Assembly: GCA_015680685.1 (NCBI GenBank)
Contig: MNCI01006576.1
Coordinates: 92,411 to 156,410 of the forward strand
DNA: 64,000 nt
Direction of reading: 5' to 3'
Source of the DNA: Gnetum montanum
Taxonomy: Eukaryota; Streptophyta; Gnetopsida; Gnetales; Gnetaceae
The position numbers were made by a program, and so were the translations under genes. Shown here in pieces: positions 48,272 to 59,769 of the stretch (position 1 is the stretch's first letter; each line of letters begins with the position of its first letter). The notes under the pieces were generated by a model. That model ran no database searches and was not told the origin of the DNA. It saw nothing but the letters and a program-made list of their open reading frames with translations.

Positions 48272-51200
48272 ATGTCTTCTTCTCACAGGGTTGAATCTCT
48301 ACCATTGTTCAAGCATACATCTAATCAACAAAGGTGTGAAGGATCAAAATTGCCAGTGCCTCAACAATTAAGAGTGCTCTATACTCATCTCGATGAGTAT
48401 GTGCTAGACTTCATCTTCATCCTGCATGAGGATAACTAGCTGTAGTGGAGGAACATGGAGGGCAACATTGTGTTGCCACCTAATCAATCAGTTGGCAGTG
48501 TAGTCACAGTTTTGCAGTCTCACAAAGTCCGACAAAGCATAATAGAGCACAACACTGTTAGTCTAGTGGAGAGCATAGTTGGACGACAGTGTAGTCCCAA
48601 CCATCCCCTCTGCCATGTGGCAACCATCCTACATTTCATGCTAACCCTAGACCCATAAATACCCTTGCCCTCAACATTTTTAGGGTTGGCAAATCAAAGA
48701 GTTGACAAACCAAAGGCATTTCAGCAAACCAAAGAGAGTTAAAGTTGTAGACCACCATAGATCATCGTAGTCCACCAAAGCACTGCAACCAATGGTACAC
48801 CACAATGGTCAACTTGACAGATGTAGACACCTTGGTGGAATGCCAATCTTCGTAGCCAAACACCCCTGAGATTGTGACTACACTATCCACTACGCCTATT
48901 ATACACTGTGTACCTTCTAATCACTTTTGGTGTTAACTATGCTCAACCCCATTTGGGGTGGTGTTCTGTTTCTCTCTCTCTCTTTCTTTGCATTCTTCAC
49001 ACTTTACTTGCGTTTTTCATTGCTTTACCGCATAGCTGTGACTAAAAACTACATTAAGGCGATGGTCTACATGCATTGACATTGTCCACTTCGTCAAAAC
49101 TCTTGACTATGCTTGACCCCACTTACACCGTTAACATTGTTGACACCACCTGCACACTTAAACATCATCTCGCATCAACATTGTAGCTAACCACATTGCA
49201 CCCTGGTTGCATCTGGTAAGTCCTTATTTGATCAACAAGATCATTTAGGGTGCCCCATCTCCACTTCCAGCAGGTTCTCATGTGAACTTGGGGCTAGGCT
49301 ATGCACCTATGGACCTCGGTGTTTTAGCTGCCAACGTTTTTAGTCATTATAGAGGGGACTCTTAACCAGAACTTATAGTCCACTGTGAACAATCTTGGTT
49401 CAAGGAAGAATGGGTCCCATGACCATGGGGGCTTCAAAGGTGGGAGTTAAGGTAGGAATGTGGATAAGCATCATGATGATGACAAGCATGATGATCATGG
49501 CTGTGATCGAAGAAGAGGGGATAGTAGGCACTGTGCTAGTGTTGGTTCTCCTTCATCTTCACCTTCAACATCCACTTCTTTCTCCTCTAGCTCTAACTAA
49601 AGTCTTAGAGGATGTGACTATGATGGAGGTAGCCAGTAGGACAAAGATGATCATGGGACCCATCGAGCTAGTAGAGACTAGGGGTGTGGGCAATCAAGGA
49701 AGGCCTACCACCATGAAAGAAGGGACAACAGAGGACATCATAGGCATCATGGCCATCATAGAGACTATGACTATGATGAGTGTTTGCTTGCAACCAGAAA
49801 TATGTTGAATATTGTAAAGGCTATGAGAATTCCAATAAGGCATGTGAAAGATAGCAAAATTAAAAGGTTGGATATGAACAATATCCCCAAGTTCGAAGGG
49901 GGATACAAATCAGATTCACAAAACCATATTCAAGCCTTTCATGATGCCTATGTCTTGCATAACGTTGAGAAAAAATGGCAAAAGCTAAAGCTATTCCCAA
50001 GAACACTCATTAAGGAGGCTGAAATGTAGTACTAGTCATTAGAACTAGAATTAATCAGGTGATGGAGTACGATGCTTGAACTCTTCAATGGCAAGTATCA
50101 AATGTACTCTTGAGTGTCTAATTTGAGGAAGCAGATCCAAGGATGGAGACAAGGAACACATGAATCCTTAGATGCGGCCATGGGTAGATATTACTATTTG
50201 TTGCATAGGTGCCCAGGCTATGGCTTTTCTCAAAGGGAGCATCTCCACCATATCATATATGGGCTTCGAACAGAAACAAGGAGAACTCTTGGGGTCTACG
50301 TCCAAGGGAGACTTTTATATCTTAGAGCCCATCATATCCAAAGGTTGATTGAGTAGATGATCAAAGAAGAGGGCGAGTTGCAGAAAAGGGAAAGTGTAGA
50401 GGGGTACAACCTGGATCCTTCCATCTAAAAAAGAATAGTTTGGTTCTATGACAACGAGGAGAAGGCACCACTTGATGAAATGGTGTAGTGTAAAACCTTG
50501 CTAATACAAAAATTTGTTTCTAAAATGTCAGCCAAGGTAGACAAAATGTGGGATTCTTTGGATGAAAAATTCCAAACTACTCTAAGAATTGCAGAAGAGT
50601 CTAAAGAGCAAGGTAGTGATCGTGACCAAAGGAGAATGAAAGAAGTTGAATGTGTCCACCAAAGGGGTAAGGGCAAAGCTGCTAATATTGAAGAGGTTGT
50701 GGAATCTGAAACAAATGGTGTTGGTGGATGTGACATCTACCACTATGAACATCCTAAGGAATGTTGCCTAATTATGTCACACTTGCAGGAGTTTGGGGTG
50801 TATGCACTGAATCCTAGATTGGCAAGAAGGCAAGCACCTAGGAAGTTTCCTTATCCTCGAGGAAACTATAGGTAGTTCCACCAATAGCAAGCCTACTATC
50901 CAAGTGGAGCTCCACCCTAACCTCATGAGGAGTGCCAGTAGTGGAAAAACCCACAGTTGTGGGGGATGCCACCACCAAGGCAACAATACTCTTACTGGTA
51001 GCCAGATTCCTATGGGTATTATGTTCAGCAACTGATTTCTCCACTTGACTCTTCTAGTCATGCCTTCTTTCAGCACGACTACTGCCCTCCTAAATATTAT
51101 AAATTTCAATCTCTAAGAGGAGAATCCCTACTTCCATATTACTCTCGTCTTCCTTCTACACCTATCCCTCTGCCCTCAACTTAGTTGCCATTAGCTCCAT

Positions 51201-51340
51201 CCATGCAAGGTGAAATTCTTGCCCAACCATAGTAAAGGAATGCCACGAGGGCTGTTAACTTACAGTTGGCTCCTCAGTCGAGTGGTTTGGAGAAAAAACC
51301 CTGAGAAAGACCTTTCTTCCGAACCAATAGTCCTTCTAAG
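48272..51340 (+). pseudogene. Gypsy gag of copy B, interrupted by a solo LTR remnant
   Basis: The start ATG at 48272 reads MSSSHRVESLPLFKHTSNQQ, then VLYTHLDEYVLDFIFILHED and MEGNIVLPPNQS. The LTR follows directly, because a deletion removed the region equal to 13310-13860 of copy A. Downstream the His/Asp tract (HHDDDKHDDHG) and HHRHHGHHRDYDYDE recur, then TRNMLNIVKAMRIP, LDMNNIPKFEGGYKSDSQNH, NVEKKWQKLKLFPRTLIKEA, RCPGYGFSQREHLHHIIYGL, and CDIYHYEHPKECC (about 50730) as a zinc-knuckle remnant. A C-terminal Tyr/Pro/Gln-rich tail lies at 50870-51230. Confidence 0.8.
48498..49351 (+). mobile_element. Solo LTR remnant of family 2 in gag of copy B
   Basis: Collinear with 13860-14694 in copy A, including CATAAATACCC (TATA, about 48653) and a (CT)n tract near 48975. 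Its left third is deleted. The right flank GAGGG (49352-49356) equals the left flank of the copy A insertion, so both come from one insertion event. Confidence 0.75.
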
Positions 51341-51429
51341 CCTTCACATACATGTGTGGCTGATGACCTGTTTCTCCCTCATCCTTTGCAACCTCATTCA
51401 AGATCCCTTCAAACCAAAAGCCTTCTAAA

Positions 51430-52035
51430 GTGCATACCATGATGTTGATCCATGTTGTCTCAGATTGGATAAAGACTAGCCATCTTCTTAGGAAAAGATT
51501 TGGTCTTGGGAGTCCCCTCATTTACTTACAAATTGTTGAGAATAAGTCTTGCAAGACTCTTTTGGACTCAGGTTCTGGTGTGAATTTGATTTCTCATGAA
51601 ATGTACAAAGCCTAGAACCTACCTCCACTCAAGAAGAGAAACACTCATCTTGAGTTGGTAGATCAATCCATCACTATTCCCTTGGGACTAGTAGAGGACA
51701 TTGTGATCGTTGTCTATAAATGGTCCTATCCTACTGACTTCCTGGTGATCGATGTTGATAACTGTAAGGGGGACTTCCCAATCATCATGGAAAGGGCTTG
51801 GCTGAGCATAATTGATGCATGGCTGGGAATCCAAGATCTCTCCTTGGAAATTTCCAAAGAAAATGAATTTGGAAAGATTAAGAGGAAGCGTGTTCCATTT
51901 ATTAGGTATGATGACATGGGATGCAACTGTGTGCAAAAATTATGGACCATAAAAAACATATTTATCACAGCATGCGGACAGTGTATTGATGTGACAGAAA
52001 TTCAAAGGTGCTTGTACACAACAGCCATAAAATAG
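51430..52035 (+). pseudogene. Gypsy aspartic protease of copy B (active site intact)
   Basis: Best-preserved protease of the family: LIYLQIVENKSCKTLLDSGS with GVNLISHEMYKA keeps Asp-Ser-Gly. Then DQSITIPLGLVEDIVIVVYK, SYPTDFLVIDVDN, GDFPIIMERAWLSIIDAWLG and IQDLSLEISKENEFGKIKRK. One TAG interrupts it at 51615. Confidence 0.82.
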
Positions 52036-52469
52036 AAGGGCATCTAGTGGCTGATAGTTGATGTAGAATACAGTTCAACAATATGCATGGAACCAATTGA
52101 GAGACTTACAAGTGTCTACGTTGAAGGCATGAATGAACTAGAGCAAGTTCATCACCAACTCTTTGATGATGAACATGATGAAACCAATTAGGGAGAGTTG
52201 AAGATCCCTAAAAGCTTTAAATAGGAGCCCCTTGAGTTGAAACCCTTACTAGCTAGAATGGAATATGTCTTTTTGAACAATGGGAAATTGATTATCATAA
52301 ATGCAAAAATTTCTTCTGTGCATAAAAAGAAGCTGTTGGAGGTGGTCAACAAATGGCCAAAAACCTTTGCTTGGTCATATCTTGAACTCATTGGAATTGA
52401 TCCTAGGATATGCTAGCATTGCATCTACATTGATCCTTCTATCAAGCCCAAGAGGTAGCCACAACGATG

Positions 52470-55080
52470 GTTGAATCCCATACTAAAGTAGATCATGAAA
52501 GAGGAGATTGAACAACTCCTCAAGGCAAGGTTCATCTATCCCATTATGGATAGCAAGTGGGTTAGCCCACTTATGATAGTGCCAAAGAAAAGTGGTAAAT
52601 GAAGGGTCTGTATCGATTTCAAGCTGTTGAACATGACAACATAAAAAGATCACTTTCCATTGCAATTTGTGGACTAGGTGTTGGATACCATTTCTAGGCA
52701 TTGCTACTATAGCTTTCTAGATAGTTATAGTGGCTATAATCAAATTTAGATTGCACTAGAGGATCAAGCCAAAACAACATTCACAAGTCCCTAGGGAACG
52801 TTTGCATACAGAAAGATGTTGTTTAGTTTATGCAATGCTCCTACTACATTCCAACACCTTGTCTTGAGCATCTTCCAATAGTAGATTGGTAGTAAGGTGA
52901 AAGTCTTCATGGATAACTTCTCCACCTATCGAGCTATATTTGAGTAAGACCTAGACCATCTTGAGCAAGTGTTGAAAAAGTGTGTGGAGATAAACCTTAG
53001 GATCAATTAATAGAAAAGCTATTTGATGGTCTATGAAGCATTGTTTTGGGACATAGAATTTCTCAAAAAGGGATTAAGATGAACCCTAAAAAGATAATGG
53101 TCATCCAAGGAATTAACAAATAGCTAGAAATAGTCAAAGATGTGAGGTCATTCCTTGGACACACTAGCTAGTACCGATTCATTGAGAATTTCTCTAAGAT
53201 CGCTAAATCGTTGGTGGAGCTGACAAAGAAGGATGCTTTGTTTATTTGGACTAAGGAATGTAAGCATGCATTCTATCATCTTAAGTTGAAGCTCGTAGAA
53301 ACTTCAATTCTACGAGCACCTGACTTGTCGAGACCTTTACACATCATGATAGATGCATCAAATTATGCCTTGGGAGCCATTTTCATGTAGTGGGACGATG
53401 AAAGACATGCTTAGTACATCTACTGTGCAAGTAGAAGCATTGTGGGTGCATAGTTAAACTACACCATGACAAAGAAGGAATTGATGATGGTGGTGTTTAC
53501 CTTGGAAAAATTTAAGCACTATGTGCTTGGGTACAAGTTGTTCGTGCACACAACCCATAGTGAAATTTGGTTCCTCATGAACAAACCAATGGTGAGCCCC
53601 TGTGTTATATGGTGGCTCATGATCTTATAGGAATTCGATTTTACAATGGTAGATCGAAAGGGAATCGTGAACATGGTTGTTGATCACTTGTCTTAATTAT
53701 GATGGGATAGCAAAGAGGAGGAGATTCCACTATCAGATCAATTTCCTAATAAAATCCTCTTTTTTAGGGCCATAACTAAACAAATGTCCACTAAATCTAA
53801 TTGGTACGATCACATTCTCACCTATCTTCTCACTTAGGAGATGCCACAGGAGTGAGATCACAGGAAGAAACAATAGTTTCTTTACTAGGTAAAACACTTC
53901 ATGGAGATCAATGGACATCTTTACAAAGTGTGCATCGATGGCTTGGTTTGTTGGTGTGTCCTTGATGCTAATCCACTATGCATTCTCCAAGATGTTCACG
54001 AGTGCCCCTATGGGGGCCACTATGTTGGAAGGCACACAACCATTAAGATCCTCCTGGCAAGGTATTATTAGCCAACACTTTTCAACGATGCTTACCACTT
54101 CATCCTCTCTTGTGAATGCTGCCATCGTGATAGTGGAATGACCACTTGTATGGAGGGACCTCAATAATGGATCCACCCATTGGAGCCCTTTAACATTTGG
54201 GCCATTGACTTTGTGGATCCCATCACATCCATGTCAAATGGAAAGATGTACATCATAATTGTTGTTGAGTATTGTACAAAATGAAAGGAAGTTGCAGCTG
54301 TCACTGATTGCACATCTTCTATGGTTGCTCAATTTGTATAATAATATGTTGTAAATAGGTGTAGGATGCCATGTGCACTTAATTCTGATAATGGTACTCA
54401 TTTTATAGGCACTACCTTTTGAAAACTCATGCAACACTTTAGGGTTGAACATAAATTAATAACACTTTACTACTCCCAAGCCAATGGTCAAGCAAGAGGT
54501 TACAAATAGGAAAATAAAAAACATAGTAACAAAAATTGTTAGTAAATATAGGAGGGATTTGAGCATGAAACTCAATGATTCCTTTTGGACCTACCGCTTC
54601 ACTTAGAAACTTTCTATTGACTACTCTTGCTATGAGCTTGTGTATGGAAAATTGCCAACTCTTTCAATTCAAATTGAGCTCCGTACACTATCAATGGCTT
54701 GTGATCTTAACCTTGACCTAAGTCTAATACAAAAAGAAAGATTGATGAATGTCAACTTACTATATGAGAACTAATTGATAACCCTATCATCCAACAAAGT
54801 ACACAAGGCATTCAATAAGCAATGACATAACCTTAGAATAAGAAAAGTCAAATTTCAACCAGGAGATAGGATCCTCTACTGGAATCCCACACATGTACCA
54901 TAAAGAACCAAGTTTCAAATGTTGTGGGAGGGGTCTTATGTTATCTATGAAACCTTTTCTTCTAAACCTGAAAGCCTAAACAAGAAACTGTTGGTCAACA
55001 TGCAACAGATTAATCCTTTCCATGAACCTAACCAAGCTAGTGACTTGAACACCTTAACAGATGAATAAACATGCTCAATT
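52470..55080 (+). pseudogene. Gypsy pol (RT, RNase H, integrase) of copy B
   Basis: RT: FIYPIMDSKWVSPLMIVPKK, DHFPLQFVD, FLDSYSGYNQI, LCNAPTTFQHLVLSIFQ, and FMDN in place of FMDD (about 52915), as in copy A. RNase H: LNYTMTKKELMMVVFTLEKF (about 53455). Integrase: HECPYGGHYVGRHTTIKILL and CECCHRDSG (about 54000-54140), core with MYIIIVVEY, SDNGTHFIGTTF (about 54385) and a frameshifted HPQANGQ/EVTN block. The sequence ends at INPFHEP-equivalent residues. Many stops. Confidence 0.87.
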
Positions 55081-56560
55081 TTTCAGATCTCCTCCTTCCA
55101 ACTCAGTTGTGGGGGAGATGGCCATCCATGTTGATCCATTAAAATGGCTCCTCATTTTTTACACTTTTTTGTTTTACATCATCTTTAGTACATTTTTCTC
55201 TTTTTTAAATATTTCAAAATTTCTTCTATATTTTAATTTATTTGGTTTTGGTTTTTCTAATGTTTTATTTTATGCACTTTATTGTTGCTAGGACTTAGTG
55301 CAACTATAGTTGTTGATTGATTGTGGTTTGTACTATAATGATATTTGATTGCTAATTTCTAGATTCTATCTTTAAATTTTGTTATTGATAACTAAGACAT
55401 GGTTTCTTTTTCATGATAATAGGCAGTGAGTCCACGTCATCCACCCATCCATAGAACTCTATGTTGTTCCTTGTTTTGGAAATATGAGGTCCCTTCCTTA
55501 ATGAAACTTATAATGAACTTGTGGCCTTGCTAGTTTCAAAAATTGGAAAGGATTAAATGGATAGATAATGCTATGACCTCAAGGGGATTTGATGCTCTTT
55601 GTACTTGCCTACCTTCTTGAGTGCATGAGTGCTCTCATGGATTTCTCACCATTTCGTTGTTAGCCAATAACAAGAAGTTAATAGTCTTTGCATGGTGTGG
55701 TTCCCATCAAAAACAAATAGAAATATTTTAAAAAATAACAATAATGGAAATTCAAAGCACACCCCGTAGATAAAATAATGAGCTACAAGCACTAGTTATG
55801 GGACTAGAAAGACATGTTAACCATGCCTAAAGGTCCCCTCTACCTAAGGCCCCACTCACTTTCTACTTCTTTCTTCTTCTCTTTTAGGAATGATGATTGA
55901 TCTATGGGAATGCTCTTCTGTCTTGAGGTGGTGGACCAGTCTTGGAGTGTTAATGCTAAGTCATTGAAAGTGATTGATTTTGATTCAAACTAAGGATGGA
56001 TGATTATGAAGTCATATTAATGAAGAAATCTACATGGGACTTCATGTGACCACGATATAGGACTCCATTCCATTCTCTACCTCATCCACCTATGCTTTTC
56101 ATAACTCACCTCACTACCATGTTTCATGTTTTGTTCAATGTCTTAGTTTGATGTTTCAAAATTCTTAGGTAGATTCTTACAGGTTTTAGTCCTTAACTTT
56201 CCACAACCATTAATCACCCATGGGGTGCACAAACTCCTTGGTTTGAGAGCATGCAAGAGCATTAAAGGCATGAGCTTGCTATGGGAAGGGCCCACTTGCA
56301 TACTCTTTGGTTGGGCTAGTTAAATTCCTTATCCTTAGACATTTTCGCATTCAAATCATTTGTGCTCAAGATTGGTTGCATCCAATTTTGTACTCCTTTT
56401 TGAGTTTCTCCAATCATTCTTCCAATAAGAACTTTTTTGTAAATTATCTCACCCTCTTCAAGCATTTCTTCATGTTGACGACCTTTCTTGTCCTCTATGG
56501 ACTCCAACTTTATGTAAAAGCTCTTTGTTTTTAGTCAAATTTTCAAAGTACAAAAAATTA
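55081..56560 (+). other. Spacer between pol and ORF3, copy B
   Basis: Collinear with 20410-21900 of copy A. No convincing ORF. Confidence 0.5.
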
Positions 56561-56564
56561 TCTT

Positions 56565-56680
56565 TTGGCCACATCGATGGAATCCCATCGATGTAACCCC
56601 TTGTGTCGATGTGACCTTGTATACGAGATCTTGTCAATGTAGCCATAAAAACCTATAAATATTGCAGAACACTTTGGAAA
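56565..56680 (+). promoter_or_regulatory. Internal promoter-like region upstream of ORF3, copy B
   Basis: Palindromic ATCGATGGAATCCCATCGAT (56574-56593) followed by ACCTATAAATAT (TATA 56653-56661) and GCAGAACACTTTGG. It is better preserved as a palindrome than in copy A. Confidence 0.5.
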
Positions 56681-56791
56681 TATTTGCCATTTCCTTCAAA
56701 AAGGTAAAGGATTTTTTGCCTTTTTTAGAGCCCATGCCTTTTACATTGCTTGTTTGATTAAGCTCATTTTTCATTCCTGCAATTACTGGAG

Positions 56792-57069
56792 GTAAGCTCT
56801 ACATCATGGGGATCATAAACCTTAGGTTTTCAATGAAACAATTTTCAAAAATTTTCTAACTCCCACAAGGTTTAACTAATAAAATAATACTAGAATCACT
56901 AATTTATAAGAATTAAACCTTTCCAACGAACTTTAGTAGACATTAAAATAAAATAATCAAACTCGCCATGATCACAACTTAGCCAAGTGTAACTAATCCA
57001 CAAGACAAGGTATCTAAATGTTCTAAGTTACACATTAAATGCTAATCCTTGGTTATGTTGTGATTACAA
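56792..57069 (+). other. Intron-like leader segment before ORF3, copy B
   Basis: Donor GGAG/GTAAGC at 56791/56792 as in copy A. The acceptor is mutated (AA instead of AG before the ATG). Confidence 0.45.
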
Positions 57070-57425
57070 ATGGCACCTAGACCAAAGCACTTGTAGGAAG
57101 GAGGACCATCCCAACTAAGGGACAAGCAACCTAGAGCTGGAAGGAGCTAGCAAGAATAGCCCCAAGAGCAGCCAACCAAGATGCATGCAATGGGACCTCT
57201 TCATGAGGACCTTGAAGTGAAACTTGTCCATCAGATTCTAGAAGCTGAAATGGAGTAGTCCCACTGAGATGAGACACCTAGACCTAGATCAGATCTTAAG
57301 GTCACTCTGGCAGAGACTTGTGAGATAAATTGGGTCTAGGGAGATTCAAAAAATAGTTTTCCTTGAACTAAACTTTGGATCCTTCTTGAACTTTGCCCTA
57401 AAGGATGTCAAAGCTTAACTCTAGA
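57070..57425 (+). pseudogene. ORF3 of family-1 element, copy B (first 118 codons)
   Basis: Starts MAPRPKHL and has PHEDLEVKLVHQILEAEME and ELNFGSFLNFALKDVKA, aligned with copy A. It is cut by the family-2 element at 57426. Function unknown, see copy D. Confidence 0.65.
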
Positions 57426-59424
57426 TGAAACACTGCAAAATTTTGGATCTTGGCATCTCGATTGCAAATTTTGCTAAGTGTCAAAATGGTGGCACTTTGC
57501 CTAAATTTTTCGAAGTGTTGAGTGTAGTCAGCTCCAACTATCATATTTTCAAAATTTTTCTAAGTGTCAGAATGATGACACTTTCTACAAATTTTTCTAA
57601 GTGTCAAAACTTGGCAAATTTTTTCTAAGTGTTGGTGCTACGCTATGCAACATAGCAGGTATGACACAGGTTCAAGTGTCTAGTTTTTCCTAAGTGTTGG
57701 ACAAGGATCTATCAGGCTAGCTTGACATAGAAGACATATTTGGCACATTTCCCAACTTTCAAGGCTACCTATCCTACTACGTCCTAGAGCGTGGTCAGCA
57801 TACCATGAAGGAACATTGCAGATTTCATGAAAATTCAACAAAGTGTTCATGCTTCGCTTTGCTACACTATGCAGCATAGATAGCATGACAAGCATGGTAA
57901 GTCAAAATTTCACTAAGTGTTCATGCTATGCTCTGCTACACTATGTAGCATAGATAGAGTGGTGGGCGTGGCAAGTCAAAAGTTCACTAAGTGTTTAGGC
58001 TACGCTATGCTACATTGTGCAGCGTAGCCAGCTTGACATTGGAAAGCATCCCATGTTTCGCATGTAACACGGGACAAGCTTAGTAGTCAGCGTCCTATGT
58101 CCTACACGTAACACAGGATGAGCCCAGCAGCCAGTGTCCCATGTCTCATGTGTAACATGGGATAAGCATAGTAGCCAATAATCCATGTCTTGCATGTAAC
58201 ACGAGACGAGCCTAGCAGCCAGTGTTTTGTGTCCCACACGTAACATGGAATGAGCATAGCAAATAGCATCCCATGGCCTGCATGTAACATGGGACAAGCG
58301 TAGTGGCCAGCATCCTGTGTCCTACACATAACACAAGATGAGCCTAGCAGCTAGTGTCCCGTGTCCCACATGTAACACCAGACGAGTGTAGTAGATAGCG
58401 TCCCATGTCCTGCATGTAACACGGGACAAGCATAACAACCAACGTCTCATGTCCTGTACATAACATGGGATGAGCCCAATAGCCGGTGTCCTATGTCCTA
58501 CATGTAACATGGGACGCGTAGCAGCTAGCATCCCGTGTCCCACACGTAACATAGGATGAGTGTAGCGACCAGAGTTAGAAATTTTTTGAACTTTTTCTAG
58601 TCACCTTCGGACTTAGAAAAGTTTTTGAATTTTTCTCATGGTCCCACCCACCGCACTACCACGTGGCACCTGATCTACATTTTGGGCTAACCCTAGCCCT
58701 ATAAGTACCCTTATGCCCTAATGTTTAAAGGGGGGGGGTTGACTTCCATTTTTCACCAACGGGACAGTTGGCACTTTTATTTGGCATTTGGCACTTTGGC
58801 ATCTTGACACTTAACTCCGTGGGCGAATGAGACCCAGAGCACCCCACACCAACAAAGAGGCACAGCTACATTGCACGGTACATTGTATCCCTATAGAACA
58901 TCACACGGTACACCGTGGCTACCAACTTGATAGGCACAGTTCAACACAGTGAGCACCAGACTTCATAGCCTGACATCATCGAGGCTGTGATTGCACTCCC
59001 ACTGCACTTATTATACATTGTGTATCTTTTGAGACCCTTTTTGAATTAGCTATGCTTCCTCTTTTTGGGAAGTGCACTGTTGTTCTCAAATTTTGTTGCA
59101 TTTCTCAAGCATTTCTCTTTGGCATTTAGTGTAATGCTTGTACTTTCTCACTTTTTCATACATATTTGCACATTCACATCACTATTCTCAGGCCGAGATA
59201 TCTTGCTACGCTCTAGCTTAGCTAGACCCAATGCCCATGTGTAATGTAGTATAAACACTTCTCACACATGGTCATGTTAACACCACGTAAGTCCTTGTCT
59301 AATCAACAAGACTATTTAGGGCACCACGTTTTCCTTTCCTAGCATGGCCCTCGCATAGATTCGGGGTTAGGTTGTATGCTTGGTGACCTCTCAATGTTCC
59401 AACCACCAACATTTTTGGACGTCA
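57426..59424 (+). repeat. 5' LTR of family-2 element C
   Basis: Starts TGAAACACTGC and ends GGACGTCA. U3 has three layers: AAGTGT-rich short repeats (57470-57700), about three units of 75 bp with GCTATGC/GCATAG palindromes (57830-58030), and a 44-bp minisatellite. A TATA-like CCCTATAAGTACCC lies at about 58697. A 9-G run is at 58729-58737. The end was set where similarity to the solo LTR in copy A stops. Confidence 0.75.
58046..58571 (+). repeat. 44-bp minisatellite, 12 units, in the LTR
   Basis: Twelve units, all 44 bp except one of 42 bp. Core: GTCCCATGTCCTGCATGTAA followed by CATGGGA-GAGC-TAG-AGCCA. Each unit has an inverted pair (TCCCATG / CATGGGA) able to form a small hairpin. Because 44 is not a multiple of 3, long open frames appear by chance on the minus strand. 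The solo LTRs in A and B lack this array. Confidence 0.9.
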
Positions 59425-59431
59425 TAGTTTT

Positions 59432-59449
59432 TGGTGCTAGAAGGAGGGC
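59432..59449 (+). promoter_or_regulatory. Candidate primer binding site of element C
   Basis: TGGTGCTAGAAGGAGGGC, starting 7 bp after the LTR, has the TGG start expected for a tRNA 3'-CCA complement. The tRNA was not identified. Confidence 0.4.
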
Positions 59450-59769
59450 CTCGATATTTTTGTCTACATTTTTGTTATTAGCACTTAGTCAAAACTCTGG
59501 ATGTTCTAGAGAGTGTAACAAGTTCTCAAAGCGTAGCAAGCTCTAACATAGTAAGTGTGAAAAGCTCCAGTGTAGTGAGTGTGGCAAGCTCCAACGTAGC
59601 GAGCATAGCACCAGAGTTAGCCATTTTCTGCATTTTCATACTTAGCATTTGTTTCTAGATTTTTATACTTAGCCATTTTTTTGCTACCGATAGACTTAGT
59701 CATTTTTCTGTAGTTTTTAGAGTTAGCCATTTTCTGCAAACAGTAACTCTCACAACCCGATTTATGAGT

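Larger units (their letters stand above)
47896..57425 (+). mobile_element. Family-1 Ty3/Gypsy element, copy B (truncated by family-2 element C)
   Basis: Third family-1 copy. A leader (47896-48271, with an (AAT)n run just before the ATG) is followed by gag with an inserted solo LTR, protease, RT/RNase H, integrase, spacer with internal promoter, and 118 codons of ORF3. It stops exactly where the family-2 LTR starts (57426). It is collinear with copy A along some 8.5 kb. Stops are fewer in gag and protease than in copy A. Confidence 0.87.

Noticed and set aside
50777-51109. 110-codon minus-strand open frame and a similar one at 16145-16382
   Set aside because: Antisense of the gag C-terminal region, which has a better reading on the plus strand.
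58010-58552. Three overlapping minus-strand open frames rich in Gly, His and Cys
   Set aside because: They are translations of the 44-bp minisatellite; several frames stay open because the unit lacks stops and its length is not a multiple of three.
58046-58571. CRISPR-like regular repeat
   Set aside because: No unique spacers; contiguous tandem units in a plant LTR.
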